Origin: Theropithecus gelada
Lineage: Eukaryota > Chordata > Mammalia > Primates > Cercopithecidae
Reading direction: 5' to 3'
NCBI RefSeq assembly: GCF_003255815.1
Contig: NC_037668.1
Span: 11,358,542 to 11,422,541 of the forward strand
Length of the DNA stretch: 64,000 nucleotides
The position numbers and the translations under genes are program-made. Below, one piece after another: positions 11,119 through 21,545 of the stretch (the stretch's first letter is position 1; every line of letters starts with the position of its first letter). The notes below the pieces were generated by a model, which was not told the DNA's origin, did no database searches, and saw only the letters and a program-made list of their open reading frames with translations.

Positions 11119-11817
11119 TCTTCCTTGCAAATAATAGAATCCACTCTAGTTAGTTTAGGCAAATATATATATATATATATATAAAGCAACTCACAGAATC
11201 TCCTGGAGGGCAAGAGAAGCAGACTTAGGAAGTATCAGGCCAGAAACAACATCAAATCACACTGTACAATCTGCTCCATCGAAAACATCGTCACTGCCAA
11301 TGCTTGGCAACAACTCTGCTTCTTGCAGAGACACTGTAGCTTGCATTGATAATGCTTGGAACTAGATGCTAGGAGCTCAGTCATTGAGCTCCTGGGGTCA
11401 TGTTCACCTGGGATGGATACCATGCATGTCTACTTCCTTGTAGCATTACCTTCCAAGGTGGGACTCACATGGATGCAAAGACTCATGCTCTGATGTCAGC
11501 AGCAAAGGAGCCTGGAACAGTGAGTTCTGGCCCCACTTTGGGGAGTTACAATGTGGAAAACTCTCCAAACTCATAAAAGATGTTTAGAACATATTAGGCA
11601 TTCTCAAACTAAGAGAGATCAACGTTGAGAATCAAAGCCCCAAGTAAGAACTCCTGCACTGTGTGTATGGTGATTACTGCATTTTAAAGCTTGTTTTATG
11701 ATTTAAAGAAAAACAAGGTAGATGAAGCTTAAAAATAAAAATTGCTAGAATATCTAGATACATGTGCTATCTTTTTTTGAATATATATTACATACATGAT
11801 TATAAAATTTGTATTAT
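11119..11817. other. Unassigned DNA with a short (AT)n run
   Basis: A (TA)10 run lies at about 11165-11184. Otherwise I see no identifiable feature up to the L1 target site. Confidence 0.5.
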
Positions 11818-13839
11818 AAAAATTCATGATCAGACAAGAGAAGGCAAAAAAGGGTATTCAAATAGGAAGAAGAGGAACTCAAATTGCCTGTTTGCAGATG
11901 ACGTGATTGTATACTTAGAAAACCCCATCGTCTCAGCCCAAAAACTCCTTAAGCTGGTAAGCAACTTCAGCAGTCTCAGATACAAAATCAGTGTGCAAAA
12001 ATCACAAGCATTCCTATATACCAATAACAGAGAGCCAAATCATGAGTAAACTCCCATTCACAATTGCTACAAAGAAAATAAAATACCTAGGAATACAATT
12101 TATGAGGGATATGAAGGACCTCTTCAAAGAGAACCACAAACCATTGCTCAATGAAGTAAGAGAGGACACAAACAGATGGAAAAAAATTCCATGCTTTTGG
12201 ATATGAAGAATCAATATCATGAAAACAGCCATACTGCCCAAAGTAATTTATAGATTCAATGCTATCCCCATCAAGCTACCATTGACTTTCTTCACAGAAC
12301 TAGAAAAAACTACTTTAAATTTCATATGGAACCAAAAAAGAGCCCATATAGCCAAGACAATCCTAAGCAAAAAGAACAAAGCTGGAGGTATCACGCTACC
12401 TGACTTCAAACTATACTACAAGGCTGCAGTAACCAAAACAGCATGATACTGGTACCAAAACAGATATAGAAACCAGTGGAACAGAACAGAGGCCTCAGAA
12501 ATAACACCATACATCTATAACCATCTGATCTTCAGCAAACCCAACAAAAACAAGCAATGGGGAAAGGATTCCCTATTTAATAAATGGTGCCGGGAAAACT
12601 GGCTAGCCGTATACAGAAAACAGAAACTGGACCCCTTCCTTCCACTGTATACGAAAATTAACTTACGATGGATTAAAGACTTAAATGTAAAACCTAAAAT
12701 CCTAAAAACCCTAGAAGAAAACCTAGACAATACCATTCAGGACATCGGCATAGGCAAAGACTTCATGACTAAAACATTTGTTGCAATTGCAACAAAAGTG
12801 AAAATTGATAAATGGGGTCTAATTGAACTAAAGAGCTTCTGCTCAGCAAAAGAAACAATCATCAGAGTGAACAGGCAACCTACAGAATGGGAAAAAATTT
12901 TTGCAATCTATCCATCTGACAAAGGGCTAATATCCATAATCTACAAAGAACTTACAAATTTCCAAGAAAAAAATGAACAACATGAAAAAGTGGGCAAAGG
13001 ATATGAACAGACTCTTCTCAAAAGAAGACATTTATGCTGCCAACAAACATGGGGAAAAAAGTTTGTCAACACTGTTTATTAGAGAAATGCAAATCAAAAC
13101 TATAATGAGATACCATCTCATGCCAGTTAGAATGGCAATCATTAAAAAGTCTTGAAACAACAGATGCTGGCAAGGATGTAGAGAAATAGGAACGCTTTTA
13201 CACTGTTGGTGGGAGAGTAAATTAGTTCAACCATTGTGGAAGACAGTGTGGCGATTCCTCAAGGATCTAGAACCAGAAATACCATTTAACTCAGCAATCC
13301 CATTACTGGGTATATACCCAAAGGATTATAAATCATTCTAGTATAAAGACATGTGCACATGTATATTTATTGCAGCACTATTTACAATAGCAAAGACTTC
13401 GAACCAACCCAAATGCCCATCAGTGGTAGACTGGATAAAGAAAATGTGGCACATATACACCATGGAACACTATGCAGCTATAAAAAAAGAATGAGTTCAT
13501 GTCCTTTGCAGGGACATGGATGAAGCTGGAAACCGTCATCCTCAGCAAACTAACACAGGAACAGAAAACCAAACACCTTATGTTCTCACTCATAAGTGTG
13601 AATTGAACAATGAGAACACGTGGACACAGGAAGGGGAACATCACACACCAGAGTCTATCAGGGGTTGGGGGGAAAGGTGAGGGAGAGCATTAGTACGAAT
13701 ACCTAATTCATGCAGGGCTTAAAACCCAGATGACGGGTTGATAGATGCAGCAAACCGCCATGGCTCATGTATACCTATATAACAGACCTGCATGTTCACC
13801 ACATGTATCCCAGAACTTAAAATAAAAAAAAATTCATGA
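11818..13839 (+). mobile_element. 5'-truncated primate L1 (L1PA/L1PB age) with 12-bp TSD
   Basis: The L1 body runs from about 11830 to 13825, flanked by the identical 12-mer 'aaaaattcatga' at 11818-11829 and about 13828-13839. It starts inside ORF2 within the reverse-transcriptase coding region, near the 'gcagatgacgtgattgtata' block, whose FADD-type motif encodes the catalytic aspartates. It runs through the ORF2 carboxy end and the 3'UTR with its G-rich tract (about 13659-13682) to 'cagaacttaaaataaa'. Several frames of 60-105 codons remain, but shifts and stops break ORF2. The 5' truncation is the usual outcome of target-primed reverse transcription. Confidence 0.95.
11830..13160 (+). pseudogene. 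L1 ORF2p carboxy half, frameshifted remnant
   Basis: Frames 11762-12049, 11991-12206, 12219-12446, 12765-13082 and 12973-13155 are consecutive pieces of one ORF2p reading. They include the reverse-transcriptase palm segment, with the A-D-D residues near codon 45 of the first piece, and parts of the thumb and carboxy domain. Repeated frame changes and stops separate them. The amino-terminal endonuclease domain and start codon are missing because the element is 5' truncated. No product is expected. Confidence 0.88.
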
Positions 13840-13924
13840 AGTAGAGAAGAAGTAAGTGCCACCCAGTAATTCTACCAGCCAACAACTACTCTTACCATTT
13901 TGGTTCATATCCAGCCAACCGTCC

Positions 13925-14010
13925 AATGTAGCTATAATTATATATACATTAGATATATATACCTATATCATACATATATACAATTTTATTTATATATTAT
14001 TATACACACA
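13925..14010. repeat. TA/CA-rich microsatellite tract
   Basis: Interrupted TATATACA units directly precede the truncated Alu, so the tract may be the decayed antisense tail of that Alu. Confidence 0.8.
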
Positions 14011-14146
14011 ATAATTTTGTATTTTTTGCAGAGACAGGGTTTCACCATGTTGGTCAGGCTGGTGTTGAACTCCCGGCCTCTAGTGATCTGCCTGCCTCAG
14101 CCTTCCAAACTGCTGGGATTACAGGCATGAGCCATTGTGCCTGGCC
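14011..14146 (-). mobile_element. Alu left-arm fragment, antisense
   Basis: Only the Alu 5' half is present, ending at the genuine Alu 5' terminus 'gtgcctggcc' (14146). The right arm is absent, so this is either a free left monomer or an Alu that lost its 3' half. Confidence 0.88.
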
Positions 14147-14378
14147 CTCAATTTTAAAAATTTAAATAATATGTCACGGCCATATTTTCATGCTGATAAA
14201 TATTGATCAACATTATCACTTTTAGTGGCTGCGTATTGTGCTGTTATATGATTATAAAATACTTTTTTCACTAATCACATATTCACAGGTAGTTTCCAAA
14301 TTTTTGCTTTTATCAAGAGAGTTATGATGATTTCTATATAACCAAATACATTTTTGGTGTAATTCTTTTTTTTTCTTT

Positions 14379-14804
14379 TTACTTTTTTTCTCTAACCTTG
14401 TCTTCTTGCTTTATTTCATTAATTTGATCTTCAATCACGGATACCCTTTCTTCCACTTGATCAAATCGGCTATTGAAGCTTGTGCATGTGTCAAGAAGTT
14501 CTTGTGCCATCATTTTCAGCTCCATCAGGTCATTTAAAGTCTTCTCTATACTGTTTATTCTAGTTAACCATTCATCTAACCTTTTTTCAAGGTTTTTAGC
14601 TTCCTTGCAATGGGTTTGAACATGCTCCTTAAGCTCGGAGAAGTTTGTTATTACCGACCTTCTGAAGCCTACTTCTGTCAACTTATCAAAGTCATTCTCC
14701 ATCCAGCTTTGTTCTGTTGCTGGCGAGGAGCTGCAATGCTTTGGAGGAGAAGAGGAGCTCTGGTCTTTAGAATTTTCAGCTTTTCTGCTCTGGTTTCTCT
14801 CCAT
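14379..14804 (-). pseudogene. L1 ORF1p amino-terminal remnant (coiled-coil part)
   Basis: This is an uninterrupted 141-codon frame with its natural ATG at 14802-14804. ORF1p is the L1 RNA-binding chaperone that coats L1 RNA in cytoplasmic particles. Visible here are the variable basic/serine-rich amino end (residues 1-35), the conserved 'WMENDFDKL' segment and the heptad-rich coiled coil (about residues 52-135) that trimerises the protein. The RRM and carboxy-terminal domains, about 200 of the usual 338 residues, are missing. The frame ends at TAA in the A-rich junction. The element is truncated, so this is a fossil even though the frame is open. Confidence 0.9.
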
Positions 14805-15863
14805 CTTTGTGGTTTTATCTACCTTTGATCTTTGATGTCAGTGACCTACAGATGGGGTTTTCGTGTAGATGCCCTTTTTTTGTGATGTTGATGCTATTCC
14901 TTTCTGTTTGTTAGTTTTCCTCTTAACAGTCAGGTCCGTCAGCTGCAGGTCTGTTGGAGTTTGCTGGAGGTCTACTCCAGACCCTGTTTACCTGGGTGTC
15001 TCCAGTGTAGGCTGCAGAACAGCAAATATTGCTGCCTGATCCTTCCTCTGGAAGCTTCATCCCAGAGGGGCACCCACCTATATGAGGTGTCTGTTAGCCC
15101 CTACTGGGAGGTGTCTCCCAGTTAGGCTACACGAGGGTCAGGGACCCACTTGAGGAGGCAGTCTGTCCATTCTCAGAGTTCAAACACCATGCTGGGAGAA
15201 CCACTGCTCTCTTAAGAGCTGTCAGACAGGGTTGTTTACATCTGCAGAAGTTGTCTGCAACCTTTTGTTCAGGTATGCCCTGCCCACAGAGGTGGGGTCT
15301 ATAGAGTTAGTAGGCTTTGCTGAGCTGCAGTGGGCTCTGCCCAGTTCGAGCTTCCCAGTTGCTTTGGTTACCTACTCAAACCTCAGCAATGGTGGATGCC
15401 CCTCCCCTAGCCAGGCTGCCGCCTTGCAGTTTGATCTCAGACTTCTGCGCTAGCAGTGAGCAAAACCTCATGGGCATGGGACCCGCCAAGCCAGGCACGG
15501 GAGAGAATCTCCTTGTCTGTTGGTTGCTAAGACCTTGGGAAAAGTGCAGTATTCGGGCAGAAGTGTCCCATTTTTCCAGTTACAGTCTGACACAGCTTCC
15601 CTTGGCTAGGAAAGGGAAATCCCCTGACCCCTTGTGCTTCCTGGGTGAGGCGACACCCTGCCCTGCTTCAGCTCACCCTCCATGGGCTGCACCCACTGTC
15701 CAACCAGTCCCTATGAGATGAACCAGGTACCTCAGTTGGAAATGCAGAAATCACCCGTCTTCTGCATCAGTCATGCTGGGAGCTGCAGACCAGAGCTGTT
15801 TCTATTTGGCCATCTTGGAATGGAGCGCATTGCTGTTCCTATTTTGCCATCTTGGAATGGAGC
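14805..15863 (-). promoter_or_regulatory. L1 5'UTR (internal promoter) with tandemly duplicated start region
   Basis: The L1 5'UTR is an internal RNA polymerase II promoter on the minus strand with a weaker antisense promoter. The 5'-most 32 bases occur twice, at 15795-15826 and 15832-15863 on the plus strand. Each copy contains 'gccatcttgg', the complement of the YY1-binding motif that fixes the L1 start position in intact elements. The duplicated copies differ at two positions. Present activity is unknown. Confidence 0.8.
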
Positions 15864-15868
15864 TTGTT

Positions 15869-16178
15869 CTTTTTTTCTTTTTTTTTTTTTCCTTGAGATG
15901 GAGTCTCTCTCTGTTGCCCAGACTTCTGTGCAGTGGCACAATCTCAGCTCTCTGCAACCTCCGCCTCCAGGGTTCAAGCAATTGTTCTGCCTCAGCCTCC
16001 CGAGTAGCTGGGACTACAGTTGCCCACCACCACGTCCAGCTAATTTTTGTATTTTTTTAGTAGAGATGGGGTTTTACAGTATTGCTTAGGCTGGTCTCTA
16101 ACTCCTGAGTTCAGGCAGTCCACCTGCCTCAGCCTCCCAAAGTGCTGGGATTACAGGTGTGAGCCACCATGCCTGGCC
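15869..16178 (-). mobile_element. AluS-like element, antisense, abutting the L1 5' end
   Basis: The antisense tail (T-run about 15869-15890) starts only a few bases beyond the L1 5' end. Both arms follow, to the 5' terminus 'tgcctggcc' at 16178. Two bases later comes 'gtaattcttt', the same target sequence found left of the L1 at 14359. A weaker third copy 'ttgttcttt' sits between the two elements at 15864-15872. Confidence 0.93.
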
Positions 16179-16190
16179 AAGTAATTCTTT

Positions 16191-16880
16191 ATGATGACTT
16201 TGTAGAACTAGAATCGCTGCTGTTTCAAAGTATAAACAACTGAAAAGACTTTGATATGTGCAGCCAAATTAGCCTCAGAAAATTTGTAACAATTTCTACT
16301 ACCACAGTATTTGCATGTCTGTTTCCCCATATTATCACTGACAGTGAGTATTATTGACCTTTTTTTTATTTTGATCAATTTGCTAGGAGAAAAATATTTC
16401 ATTAATATTTAACTTGCATTTCTTTATTTACTGTTTACATATATTTCACACAAATTTATTTTCCACTTATATTTCTTTATTTGTGAGCTCCATATTTATA
16501 TCCTTCATCCACTAATGGGTTGATGGTTACTTTTCATTGGTTTTTAGAGCTTGTCGTATACAAAGATATTGAATATTTGTCTTCTATATGTCCTCCACAT
16601 ACCTTTTCTTTTGAGATAAAAAATACATTTAGCAAAGTGTGCAAGTCTTAAGTTTACAACTTCGTATGCATATATCACATAACAATCACCCAGATCTAGC
16701 AAATAACAGTTCTAGTACCCAAGAAGGGCCTTCATTTTCCTCCCCAGTAAATACCTTCCATAGAGGTAACCACTGTCCTGACACCATGGATTAGTATTGC
16801 GTCTTCATATAAATGGAATCCTACATGGAAAGGAGCCATTATGTCTGGGAATGTCATCTATGCTGATTCACAAAAAACAG
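16191..16880 (-). mobile_element. Old L1M LINE, antisense (right part)
   Basis: Continuation of the L1M from 14358: 'gtttccccatattatcactg', 'tccactaatgggttgatggt'. It is followed by an antisense L1M 3'-type block at 16610-16840 containing 'ggtaaccactgtcctgacac'. Heavily diverged. Confidence 0.7.
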
Positions 16881-16884
16881 CCCA

Positions 16885-17090
16885 CTTCTCTGAGCTACAA
16901 TTCACCAATCAGTGAAATGAAGATAATAATAGTACTTTTCTGATATGGTGGTTGTGGAGATAGAGATAATGCAAGTAATTATGTTATGAGCAAATATTAA
17001 TTTAATGAGGTAATAAAATTCTAGAACAGTGTTTGGCCTGTGGTAAATAGTAATACTTCATTAAGTGTTAGCTACTAGTATTATGCTACT
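16885..17090 (+). mobile_element. MIR SINE, 3' part
   Basis: 'gaaatgaagataataatagt' followed by 'gaacagtgtttggcc' and a terminal 'cattaagtgttagctac' is the MIR 3' half. Confidence 0.75.
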
Positions 17091-17118
17091 GGGTTACCTT
17101 TGCTAATTTTTTTATTCA

Positions 17119-17182
17119 GAGTTTTTGTATTGATAATAGTAAATGAGTTTTGTATTGATAATTGTTAATGAGTTTAGTCATG

Positions 17183-17224
<42 letters not shown>
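17119..17224. repeat. 25-bp tandem duplication and (GT)n microsatellite
   Basis: Units 17119-17144 and 17145-17169 share 'tgtattgataat'. A pure GT run of about 20 units follows at 17185-17224 and is likely polymorphic. Confidence 0.9.
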
Positions 17225-17227
<3 letters not shown>

Positions 17228-17499
17228 AGTCTTGTCTCATTTTGATATTGAGTTATGCTCATAAATGACACCTTTATCTATCTTCATGTTCATTCCAGAA
17301 GTTTTGGAATGACCCTTTACTGCTTGCATCCGCCTGAGAACACTACCAAATATGTCACCCAGATACCTCTCAGATCTGCTGACTTCTTCATCACTGTCCT
17401 CTTCACTCTTGTTTCTGCCTCCATCATCATTCTGCTTGTCCAGTGTAATAAGTGATCTCCGCATTTCTAAACATGTACCCCTTCCTGTGGTATTTAGGT

Positions 17500-17885
17500 T
17501 AAAACTCTAAGATCCTTATCATGGTCTACCAGGCTCTTCATATTATGGCCCTGCTTCTCCATCCCTGGCTTGCACCAGGGTTCCGCTCACCCGCTGCTCT
17601 GGACATACTCCCTGCCCAGAAACACACTCCCTTGTCCCTAGCCTGGCCAATCCCTCCACATTCTTTCTCACTGATGCATTTCCTATGTGGAACTATCCAA
17701 CAGACTGCCCTGGGTAATCATTCATCTCACCCTTCACTTTCTCAGCACTCACATAATCTATAATTATGCATGTGTTTGTGTCATTGTTTAATATCTGTCT
17801 CTTAGCTCTAGGACTTACTCCTTTGTTTGCCACTTTAGCTAGCATGCTTTGTACATAAGAGTTACTCAATCAATATTTATTGATG
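17500..17885 (+). mobile_element. L2 LINE 3' region
   Basis: L2 coding-end and 3'UTR features are seen in order: 'accaggctcttcatattatg', 'tggacatactccctgccc' and the tail 'ttactcaatcaatatttatt'. Confidence 0.8.
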
Positions 17886-18895
17886 AAATTATTGAGAGGT
17901 TCCCAGTCTCACTGTGGAGACAGATACATAGACAATAGCAATGAGAGGAAAAGCCAAAACAGATGTATGAAAACAGATGTTGGGAGCACAAAAAAGGAAG
18001 AAACAAACTCCACCTGGGAACCCTCCCATTAGCAGGTAACAGAAAGAGTTGCTCATTGATTAGCTAACCTTGGCTTGGATGTTATTCTCTCACAGTTGAG
18101 AATGTTGATGGCACTGTATTGCTGTTTAACACACAGAGAAGGAGCTGGCTCCATACCAGATATTAGATGCACAAGTCCCAAAGGATTCAAGGAGGCAAAC
18201 ATTCATCTGAACTCTTGGCTCACACACAGAGCACAAAGGCAGCTCTGAAGGGGGCAGACGTTTTCTGCACCCACAGTCCTGTTTATTTTCTCCTCCAGTG
18301 GAGGGGGTAACATAGGTCAGCTGGAATGGTGCATCCTGATGAATATTTATTGACCCAAAATGTCATGCTGACAGACATGTGGACAGGCAGAGAAAGATTT
18401 CTCTTACAGAGGCCTGCCTTCTCTGCTCCCATGGTTCTGACACAGCTGACATTTCCCTACATGGGTCCTGACTTCTCCAGCTGCTCCTGGGGATGCTGGT
18501 GTCTCTCTGATGGGGTCACTGAAGACACTATTCCACATTCTTTCTTGGGAGTTGTGCTGCCACTCTGGCCTCTCTCAAATGGTGGTCTTAAGATGTTGGT
18601 TTCCCATTCTTCCAGCCAGCACGTGCACAATCAGCTAGCCAGTCTCAATTCCAGTCTCTTCTCCACCAGCTTTTCCCCCTCCTCCTGGATTTCATTGTCA
18701 GGGTCATAGGTGGCCAAAATTAACTGTGCATTTTGAAGAGGGAGGTCCTAGGTGACACCCAGAATCATCTTTGTGATTAAAAAAAATGGGTTCTGTTTTT
18801 GCTATAAAAAATAGATGTGGGGTCACAAATGTGACCCTTTTCTCTCTTACAGTCCTAATATTTTTCTCTGTTTTCTGTTCTTTCCCATTTCTCAC
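17886..18895. other. Unassigned single-copy DNA
   Basis: A 127-codon open frame at 18326-18709 shows no family resemblance. It lacks splice-like borders, and I regard it as chance. Confidence 0.5.
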
Positions 18896-18931
18896 ATCAA
18901 AGCTTACTTAATTTTTATTTTAAAAACTTTT

Positions 18932-19240
18932 GGCCGGGCGCGGTGGCTCAAGCCTGTAATCCCAGCACTTTGGGAGGCCGAGACGGGCGGATCACGAGGT
19001 CAGGAGATCGAGACCATCCTGGCTGACACGGTGAAACCCCGTCTCTACTAAAAAAATACAAAAAACTAGCCGGGCGAGGTGGCGGGCGCCTGTAGTCCCA
19101 GCTACTCGGGAGGCTGAGGCAGGAGAATGGCGTGAACCCGGGAGGCGGAGCTTGCAGTGAGCTGAGATCCAGCCACTGCACTCCAGCCTGGGCGACAGAG
19201 CGAGACTCCGTCTGAAAAAAAAAAAAAAAAAAAAAAAAAA
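18932..19240 (+). mobile_element. AluY of Old World monkey type (AluYR-like), full length
   Basis: Nearly consensus, hence young. The TSD is 'aaaaactttt' at 18922-18931 and 19236-19245, with an A-run at about 19215-19240. AluY markers are 'gatcacgaggtcaggagat' and 'ggcgtgaacccggg'. Further variants are 'ggtggctcaagcctgtaat', 'aaactagccgggcgaggtgg' and 'gagatccagccactgc' (probably from gatccggccac by CpG decay). As I remember them, these mark the cercopithecoid AluYR lineage. Human AluY normally has 'ttagccgggcg(t/c)ggtgg' and 'gatcgcgccac'. Confidence 0.93.
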
Positions 19241-19245
19241 CTTTT

Positions 19246-19848
19246 TATTGTTAAATATATTGTAAGTACCAAAAAGCCATAAAAAGAGAATGTGCAAGTT
19301 AAAATAATGGTTTCAAAGCTATAACTCTTGTAAACACTACCCGTGATAAGAGAATTTTTCCAGCCACCTCAGAAGCCCTCTACATGCCCATCTCTCAAAC
19401 ATCTCTCCTCTTCCAGCAAAAGTAATCATTGTCCTTTTATTGCAACCACTTCTCACTTCTTAAAAATAGTCTTATCACCTAAGTGTATATTCCTAAACAC
19501 TTGTTTAGCTTTGCCTGTTTTTTATAAACATCTTTTAAGTGCCTTTTAGTCCATAGGCTTCCCCTTCATCTCCTTATTTTTCCTTATAATTTATTCATTG
19601 AAAGAATTGGAACACTTAATCTAAAGAGTTTCCTACAGTCTGGAATTAGCTGGTTGCTTCCCCACAGTAAAGTTTACTCTGTTCCTTTAGTCTCTGTGTT
19701 TCTGATTGTATCTAAGTGACCAATCCAGGTCCTCCTCCTCCTTCTTCTTGTTTTAAAGCATTAGGACATTATTATTAGGTGCTCTTCCTTAGAGGTTATG
19801 TATGTCTCAGTGTCTCTCTTTTTGTGGTGTCAGTAGTCATTGATGTTT
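19246..19848 (-). mobile_element. L1M/HAL1-type LINE, antisense
   Basis: Blocks such as 'gtttagctttgcctgttttt' (19502) and 'gtctctctttttgtggtg' with 'gtagtcattgatg' (19811-19845) match antisense L1M 3' sequence. The AluY interrupts its right part, and the RPL6 copy abuts it at 19849. Confidence 0.65.
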
Positions 19849-20648
19849 AATAGCTTTGATTTTTGCAAAATTTGTGACTCCACGGCTTTCTGATCAATCT
19901 TGCACTGCTCTTTAATCTCATATTTCTCTTTTTCTGTGTCAAGGATCTCACCTTCCTGAGGTCTGGGCTTCTGCAACTGCTTCTTTTTGAAGTAAGCATC
20001 AGTAAGATGTTTTGGGATTTTTACATTGCTGATATCAATTCTGGTTGAGGTGCAATGACAAATTTCTGTTGTGTTCTTTGTAGAGGAACTCGATGGAGGA
20101 CCAGAGGTCCAGTCACAAGTAGCAACAAAGCCGCTAGCCAGCTGCTTCAGGAAAACCACCCTCTTGCTCCTGTGATGTCCAATGAGGATGATCAGAATGG
20201 TCCTGGGGGTGATGGTGGCTCACAGTTTCCTCACGTGCGGACTCAAGGGTATTTTGCTGTGGCTCAACAGCTTTTGAGGCACGTCTTCAGTAGGATATCT
20301 AGGAATTTTGTGAAGTTTAACCACCCAGATACCACCATTCTTGTCACCACTAACTGGTTTTTAACCGTTGCAAGAAGCTTCTTATTTTTCTTTTTGACCT
20401 TGGATTTAGTGGCTGAGTACTTCCTCTTGTACATGGCCTTTCTGGAATACATAGTAGATCAGGAATATGTGCCAATTCCTCTGACAAGGGCAGGATTTCA
20501 ATTGCAATGGGGCTTCCCCTTCTTGGGCTTTTTAGCCCTGAAGTTACCCCTTTCCACTTTGCCACCAGCATTAGCCTTCTTGGCTTTGGGCTTCTTTATA
20601 GTATGCAGCTTCTCAACTTTTTCACCCATCATCTTGCAAGGAAAGAGA
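19849..20648 (-). pseudogene. RPL6P: RPL6 processed pseudogene, 3' truncated
   Basis: An intronless copy of the mRNA for ribosomal protein L6 (large 60S subunit). The minus strand starts with a TOP-like 5'UTR (ctctttccttgcaag), then ATG at 20630-20632 and codons for GEKVEK. Landmarks follow in order: KGKPHC, MYSRKAMYKRKYSA (about 20452-20411), VVFLKQLASG (20156), IDISNVKIPKHLTDAYFKK (about 20040) and QKAVESQIL (about 19880). Similarity ends near residue 260 of 288, so the last codons, stop, 3'UTR and poly(A) are missing. Inactivation: three CGA-to-TGA stops (after HCN, after TYS, after VRKL), a 1-base deletion near 20360, and a frame change near 20125 that is restored near 20060. No TSD was found, so a later deletion at the 3' side is likely. 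Confidence 0.95.
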
Positions 20649-20801
20649 ACTCGAATTTGTTGAAATTTAAGTACCCATGTGGTTTTTGTTTCTTCAGTGG
20701 CACACTTTGCATAGTAAAAACAAAAGGGAACCTTAAAATTTTTAAACTTTTATTTACCCATTTTCCAAAAACTAGTTGGTTCCCTAGCATCTTCTGAAGA
20801 T

Positions 20802-21536
20802 ATCAATTTAGGGTTTTTTTTGGCAGGGGGTGGAAGAGGGGATGGGGACAATTTTATTTTATTGTTGTAAGAACACAACATGAGATCTACCCTCAGGAAA
20901 CTTTAAAGTGTACAAGTCCTTATTGTTGCCTGTATGTATTATATTATAATACAGATATCTAGAGTTTATCATCCTGCTTAACTGAAACTTTATGCCTCTT
21001 GATTGATAACTCCCCATTTCTCCCTTCTGCCAGCTACTGGTTACCACCATTCTACCCTTTGCTTCTATAAATTTGGCTATTTTAGATACCTCATATAAGA
21101 AGAATCATACAGTATTTTTCTTTCTATGACTGGTTTATTTCACTTAACGAAATATCCTCAAGGTTGATATGTTGTTGCATATCGCAGAATGTCCTTCTTT
21201 TTAAAGGCTGAATAGTATTCTATTGTATGTATATATCACATTTTCTTTATCCATTCATATTTTGATGGATATCAAAGTTATTTCCACATCTTGGCTATTG
21301 TGAATAGTGTCTCAATGAACAGGAGAGTGCCAATATAGCTTCAGGATCCTAATTTCGATTATTTTGGATAAATATCCAGAAGTGGGATTGCTGAATAATA
21401 TGGTATGTGATTTAGTTAAGCTTTTAATTTTTTGACGAACATCCATGCTGTTTTCCACAGTAGCTGTACCAAATTGATTCCCATCATCAGTATGGCAAAA
21501 TTGAAAATCTTGCACACTGTTGGTTAGAATCAATTT
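20802..21536 (-). mobile_element. L1M(B)-type LINE 3' end, antisense, with short TSD
   Basis: The antisense 3'UTR and ORF2 end ('ctgaatagtattctattgta', 'gtgggattgctgaataat') lie between two copies of 'atcaattt' (20802-20809 and 21529-21536), each followed by a T-rich run. The body is about 20820-21528, 5' truncated. Confidence 0.85.
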
Positions 21537-21545
21537 GGTTTTTTA

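Larger units (their letters stand above)
13860..14358 (-). mobile_element. Old L1M LINE, antisense (left part)
   Basis: Antisense L1M ORF2-end/3' sequence, for example 'attatcacttttagtggctg' and 'tttccaaatttttgctttta'. It continues at 16191 after the L1+Alu composite. A truncated Alu (14011-14146) lies inside it. Confidence 0.75.
14359..15863 (-). mobile_element. 5'-complete L1PA-type LINE ending prematurely inside ORF1
   Basis: On the minus strand this is an L1 5'UTR (15863 down to 14805, about 1.06 kb) followed by the first 141 codons of ORF1. It then stops in an A-rich tail (14366-14390 read as T/C on the plus strand). The left target sequence 'gtaattcttt' is at 14359-14368 and the matching copy is at 16181-16190, beyond the adjoining Alu. 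The 5'UTR is about 150 bp longer than the roughly 0.9 kb I remember for young human L1. This would fit an older L1PA still carrying the 129-bp segment later lost from L1PA3, plus the 37-bp duplication. The 3' break coincides with an A-rich part of ORF1. Confidence 0.9.

Noticed and set aside
15232..15721. Long plus-strand frames opposite the L1 5'UTR.
   Set aside because: They are shadows of the GC-richer L1 5'UTR, with no independent coding evidence.
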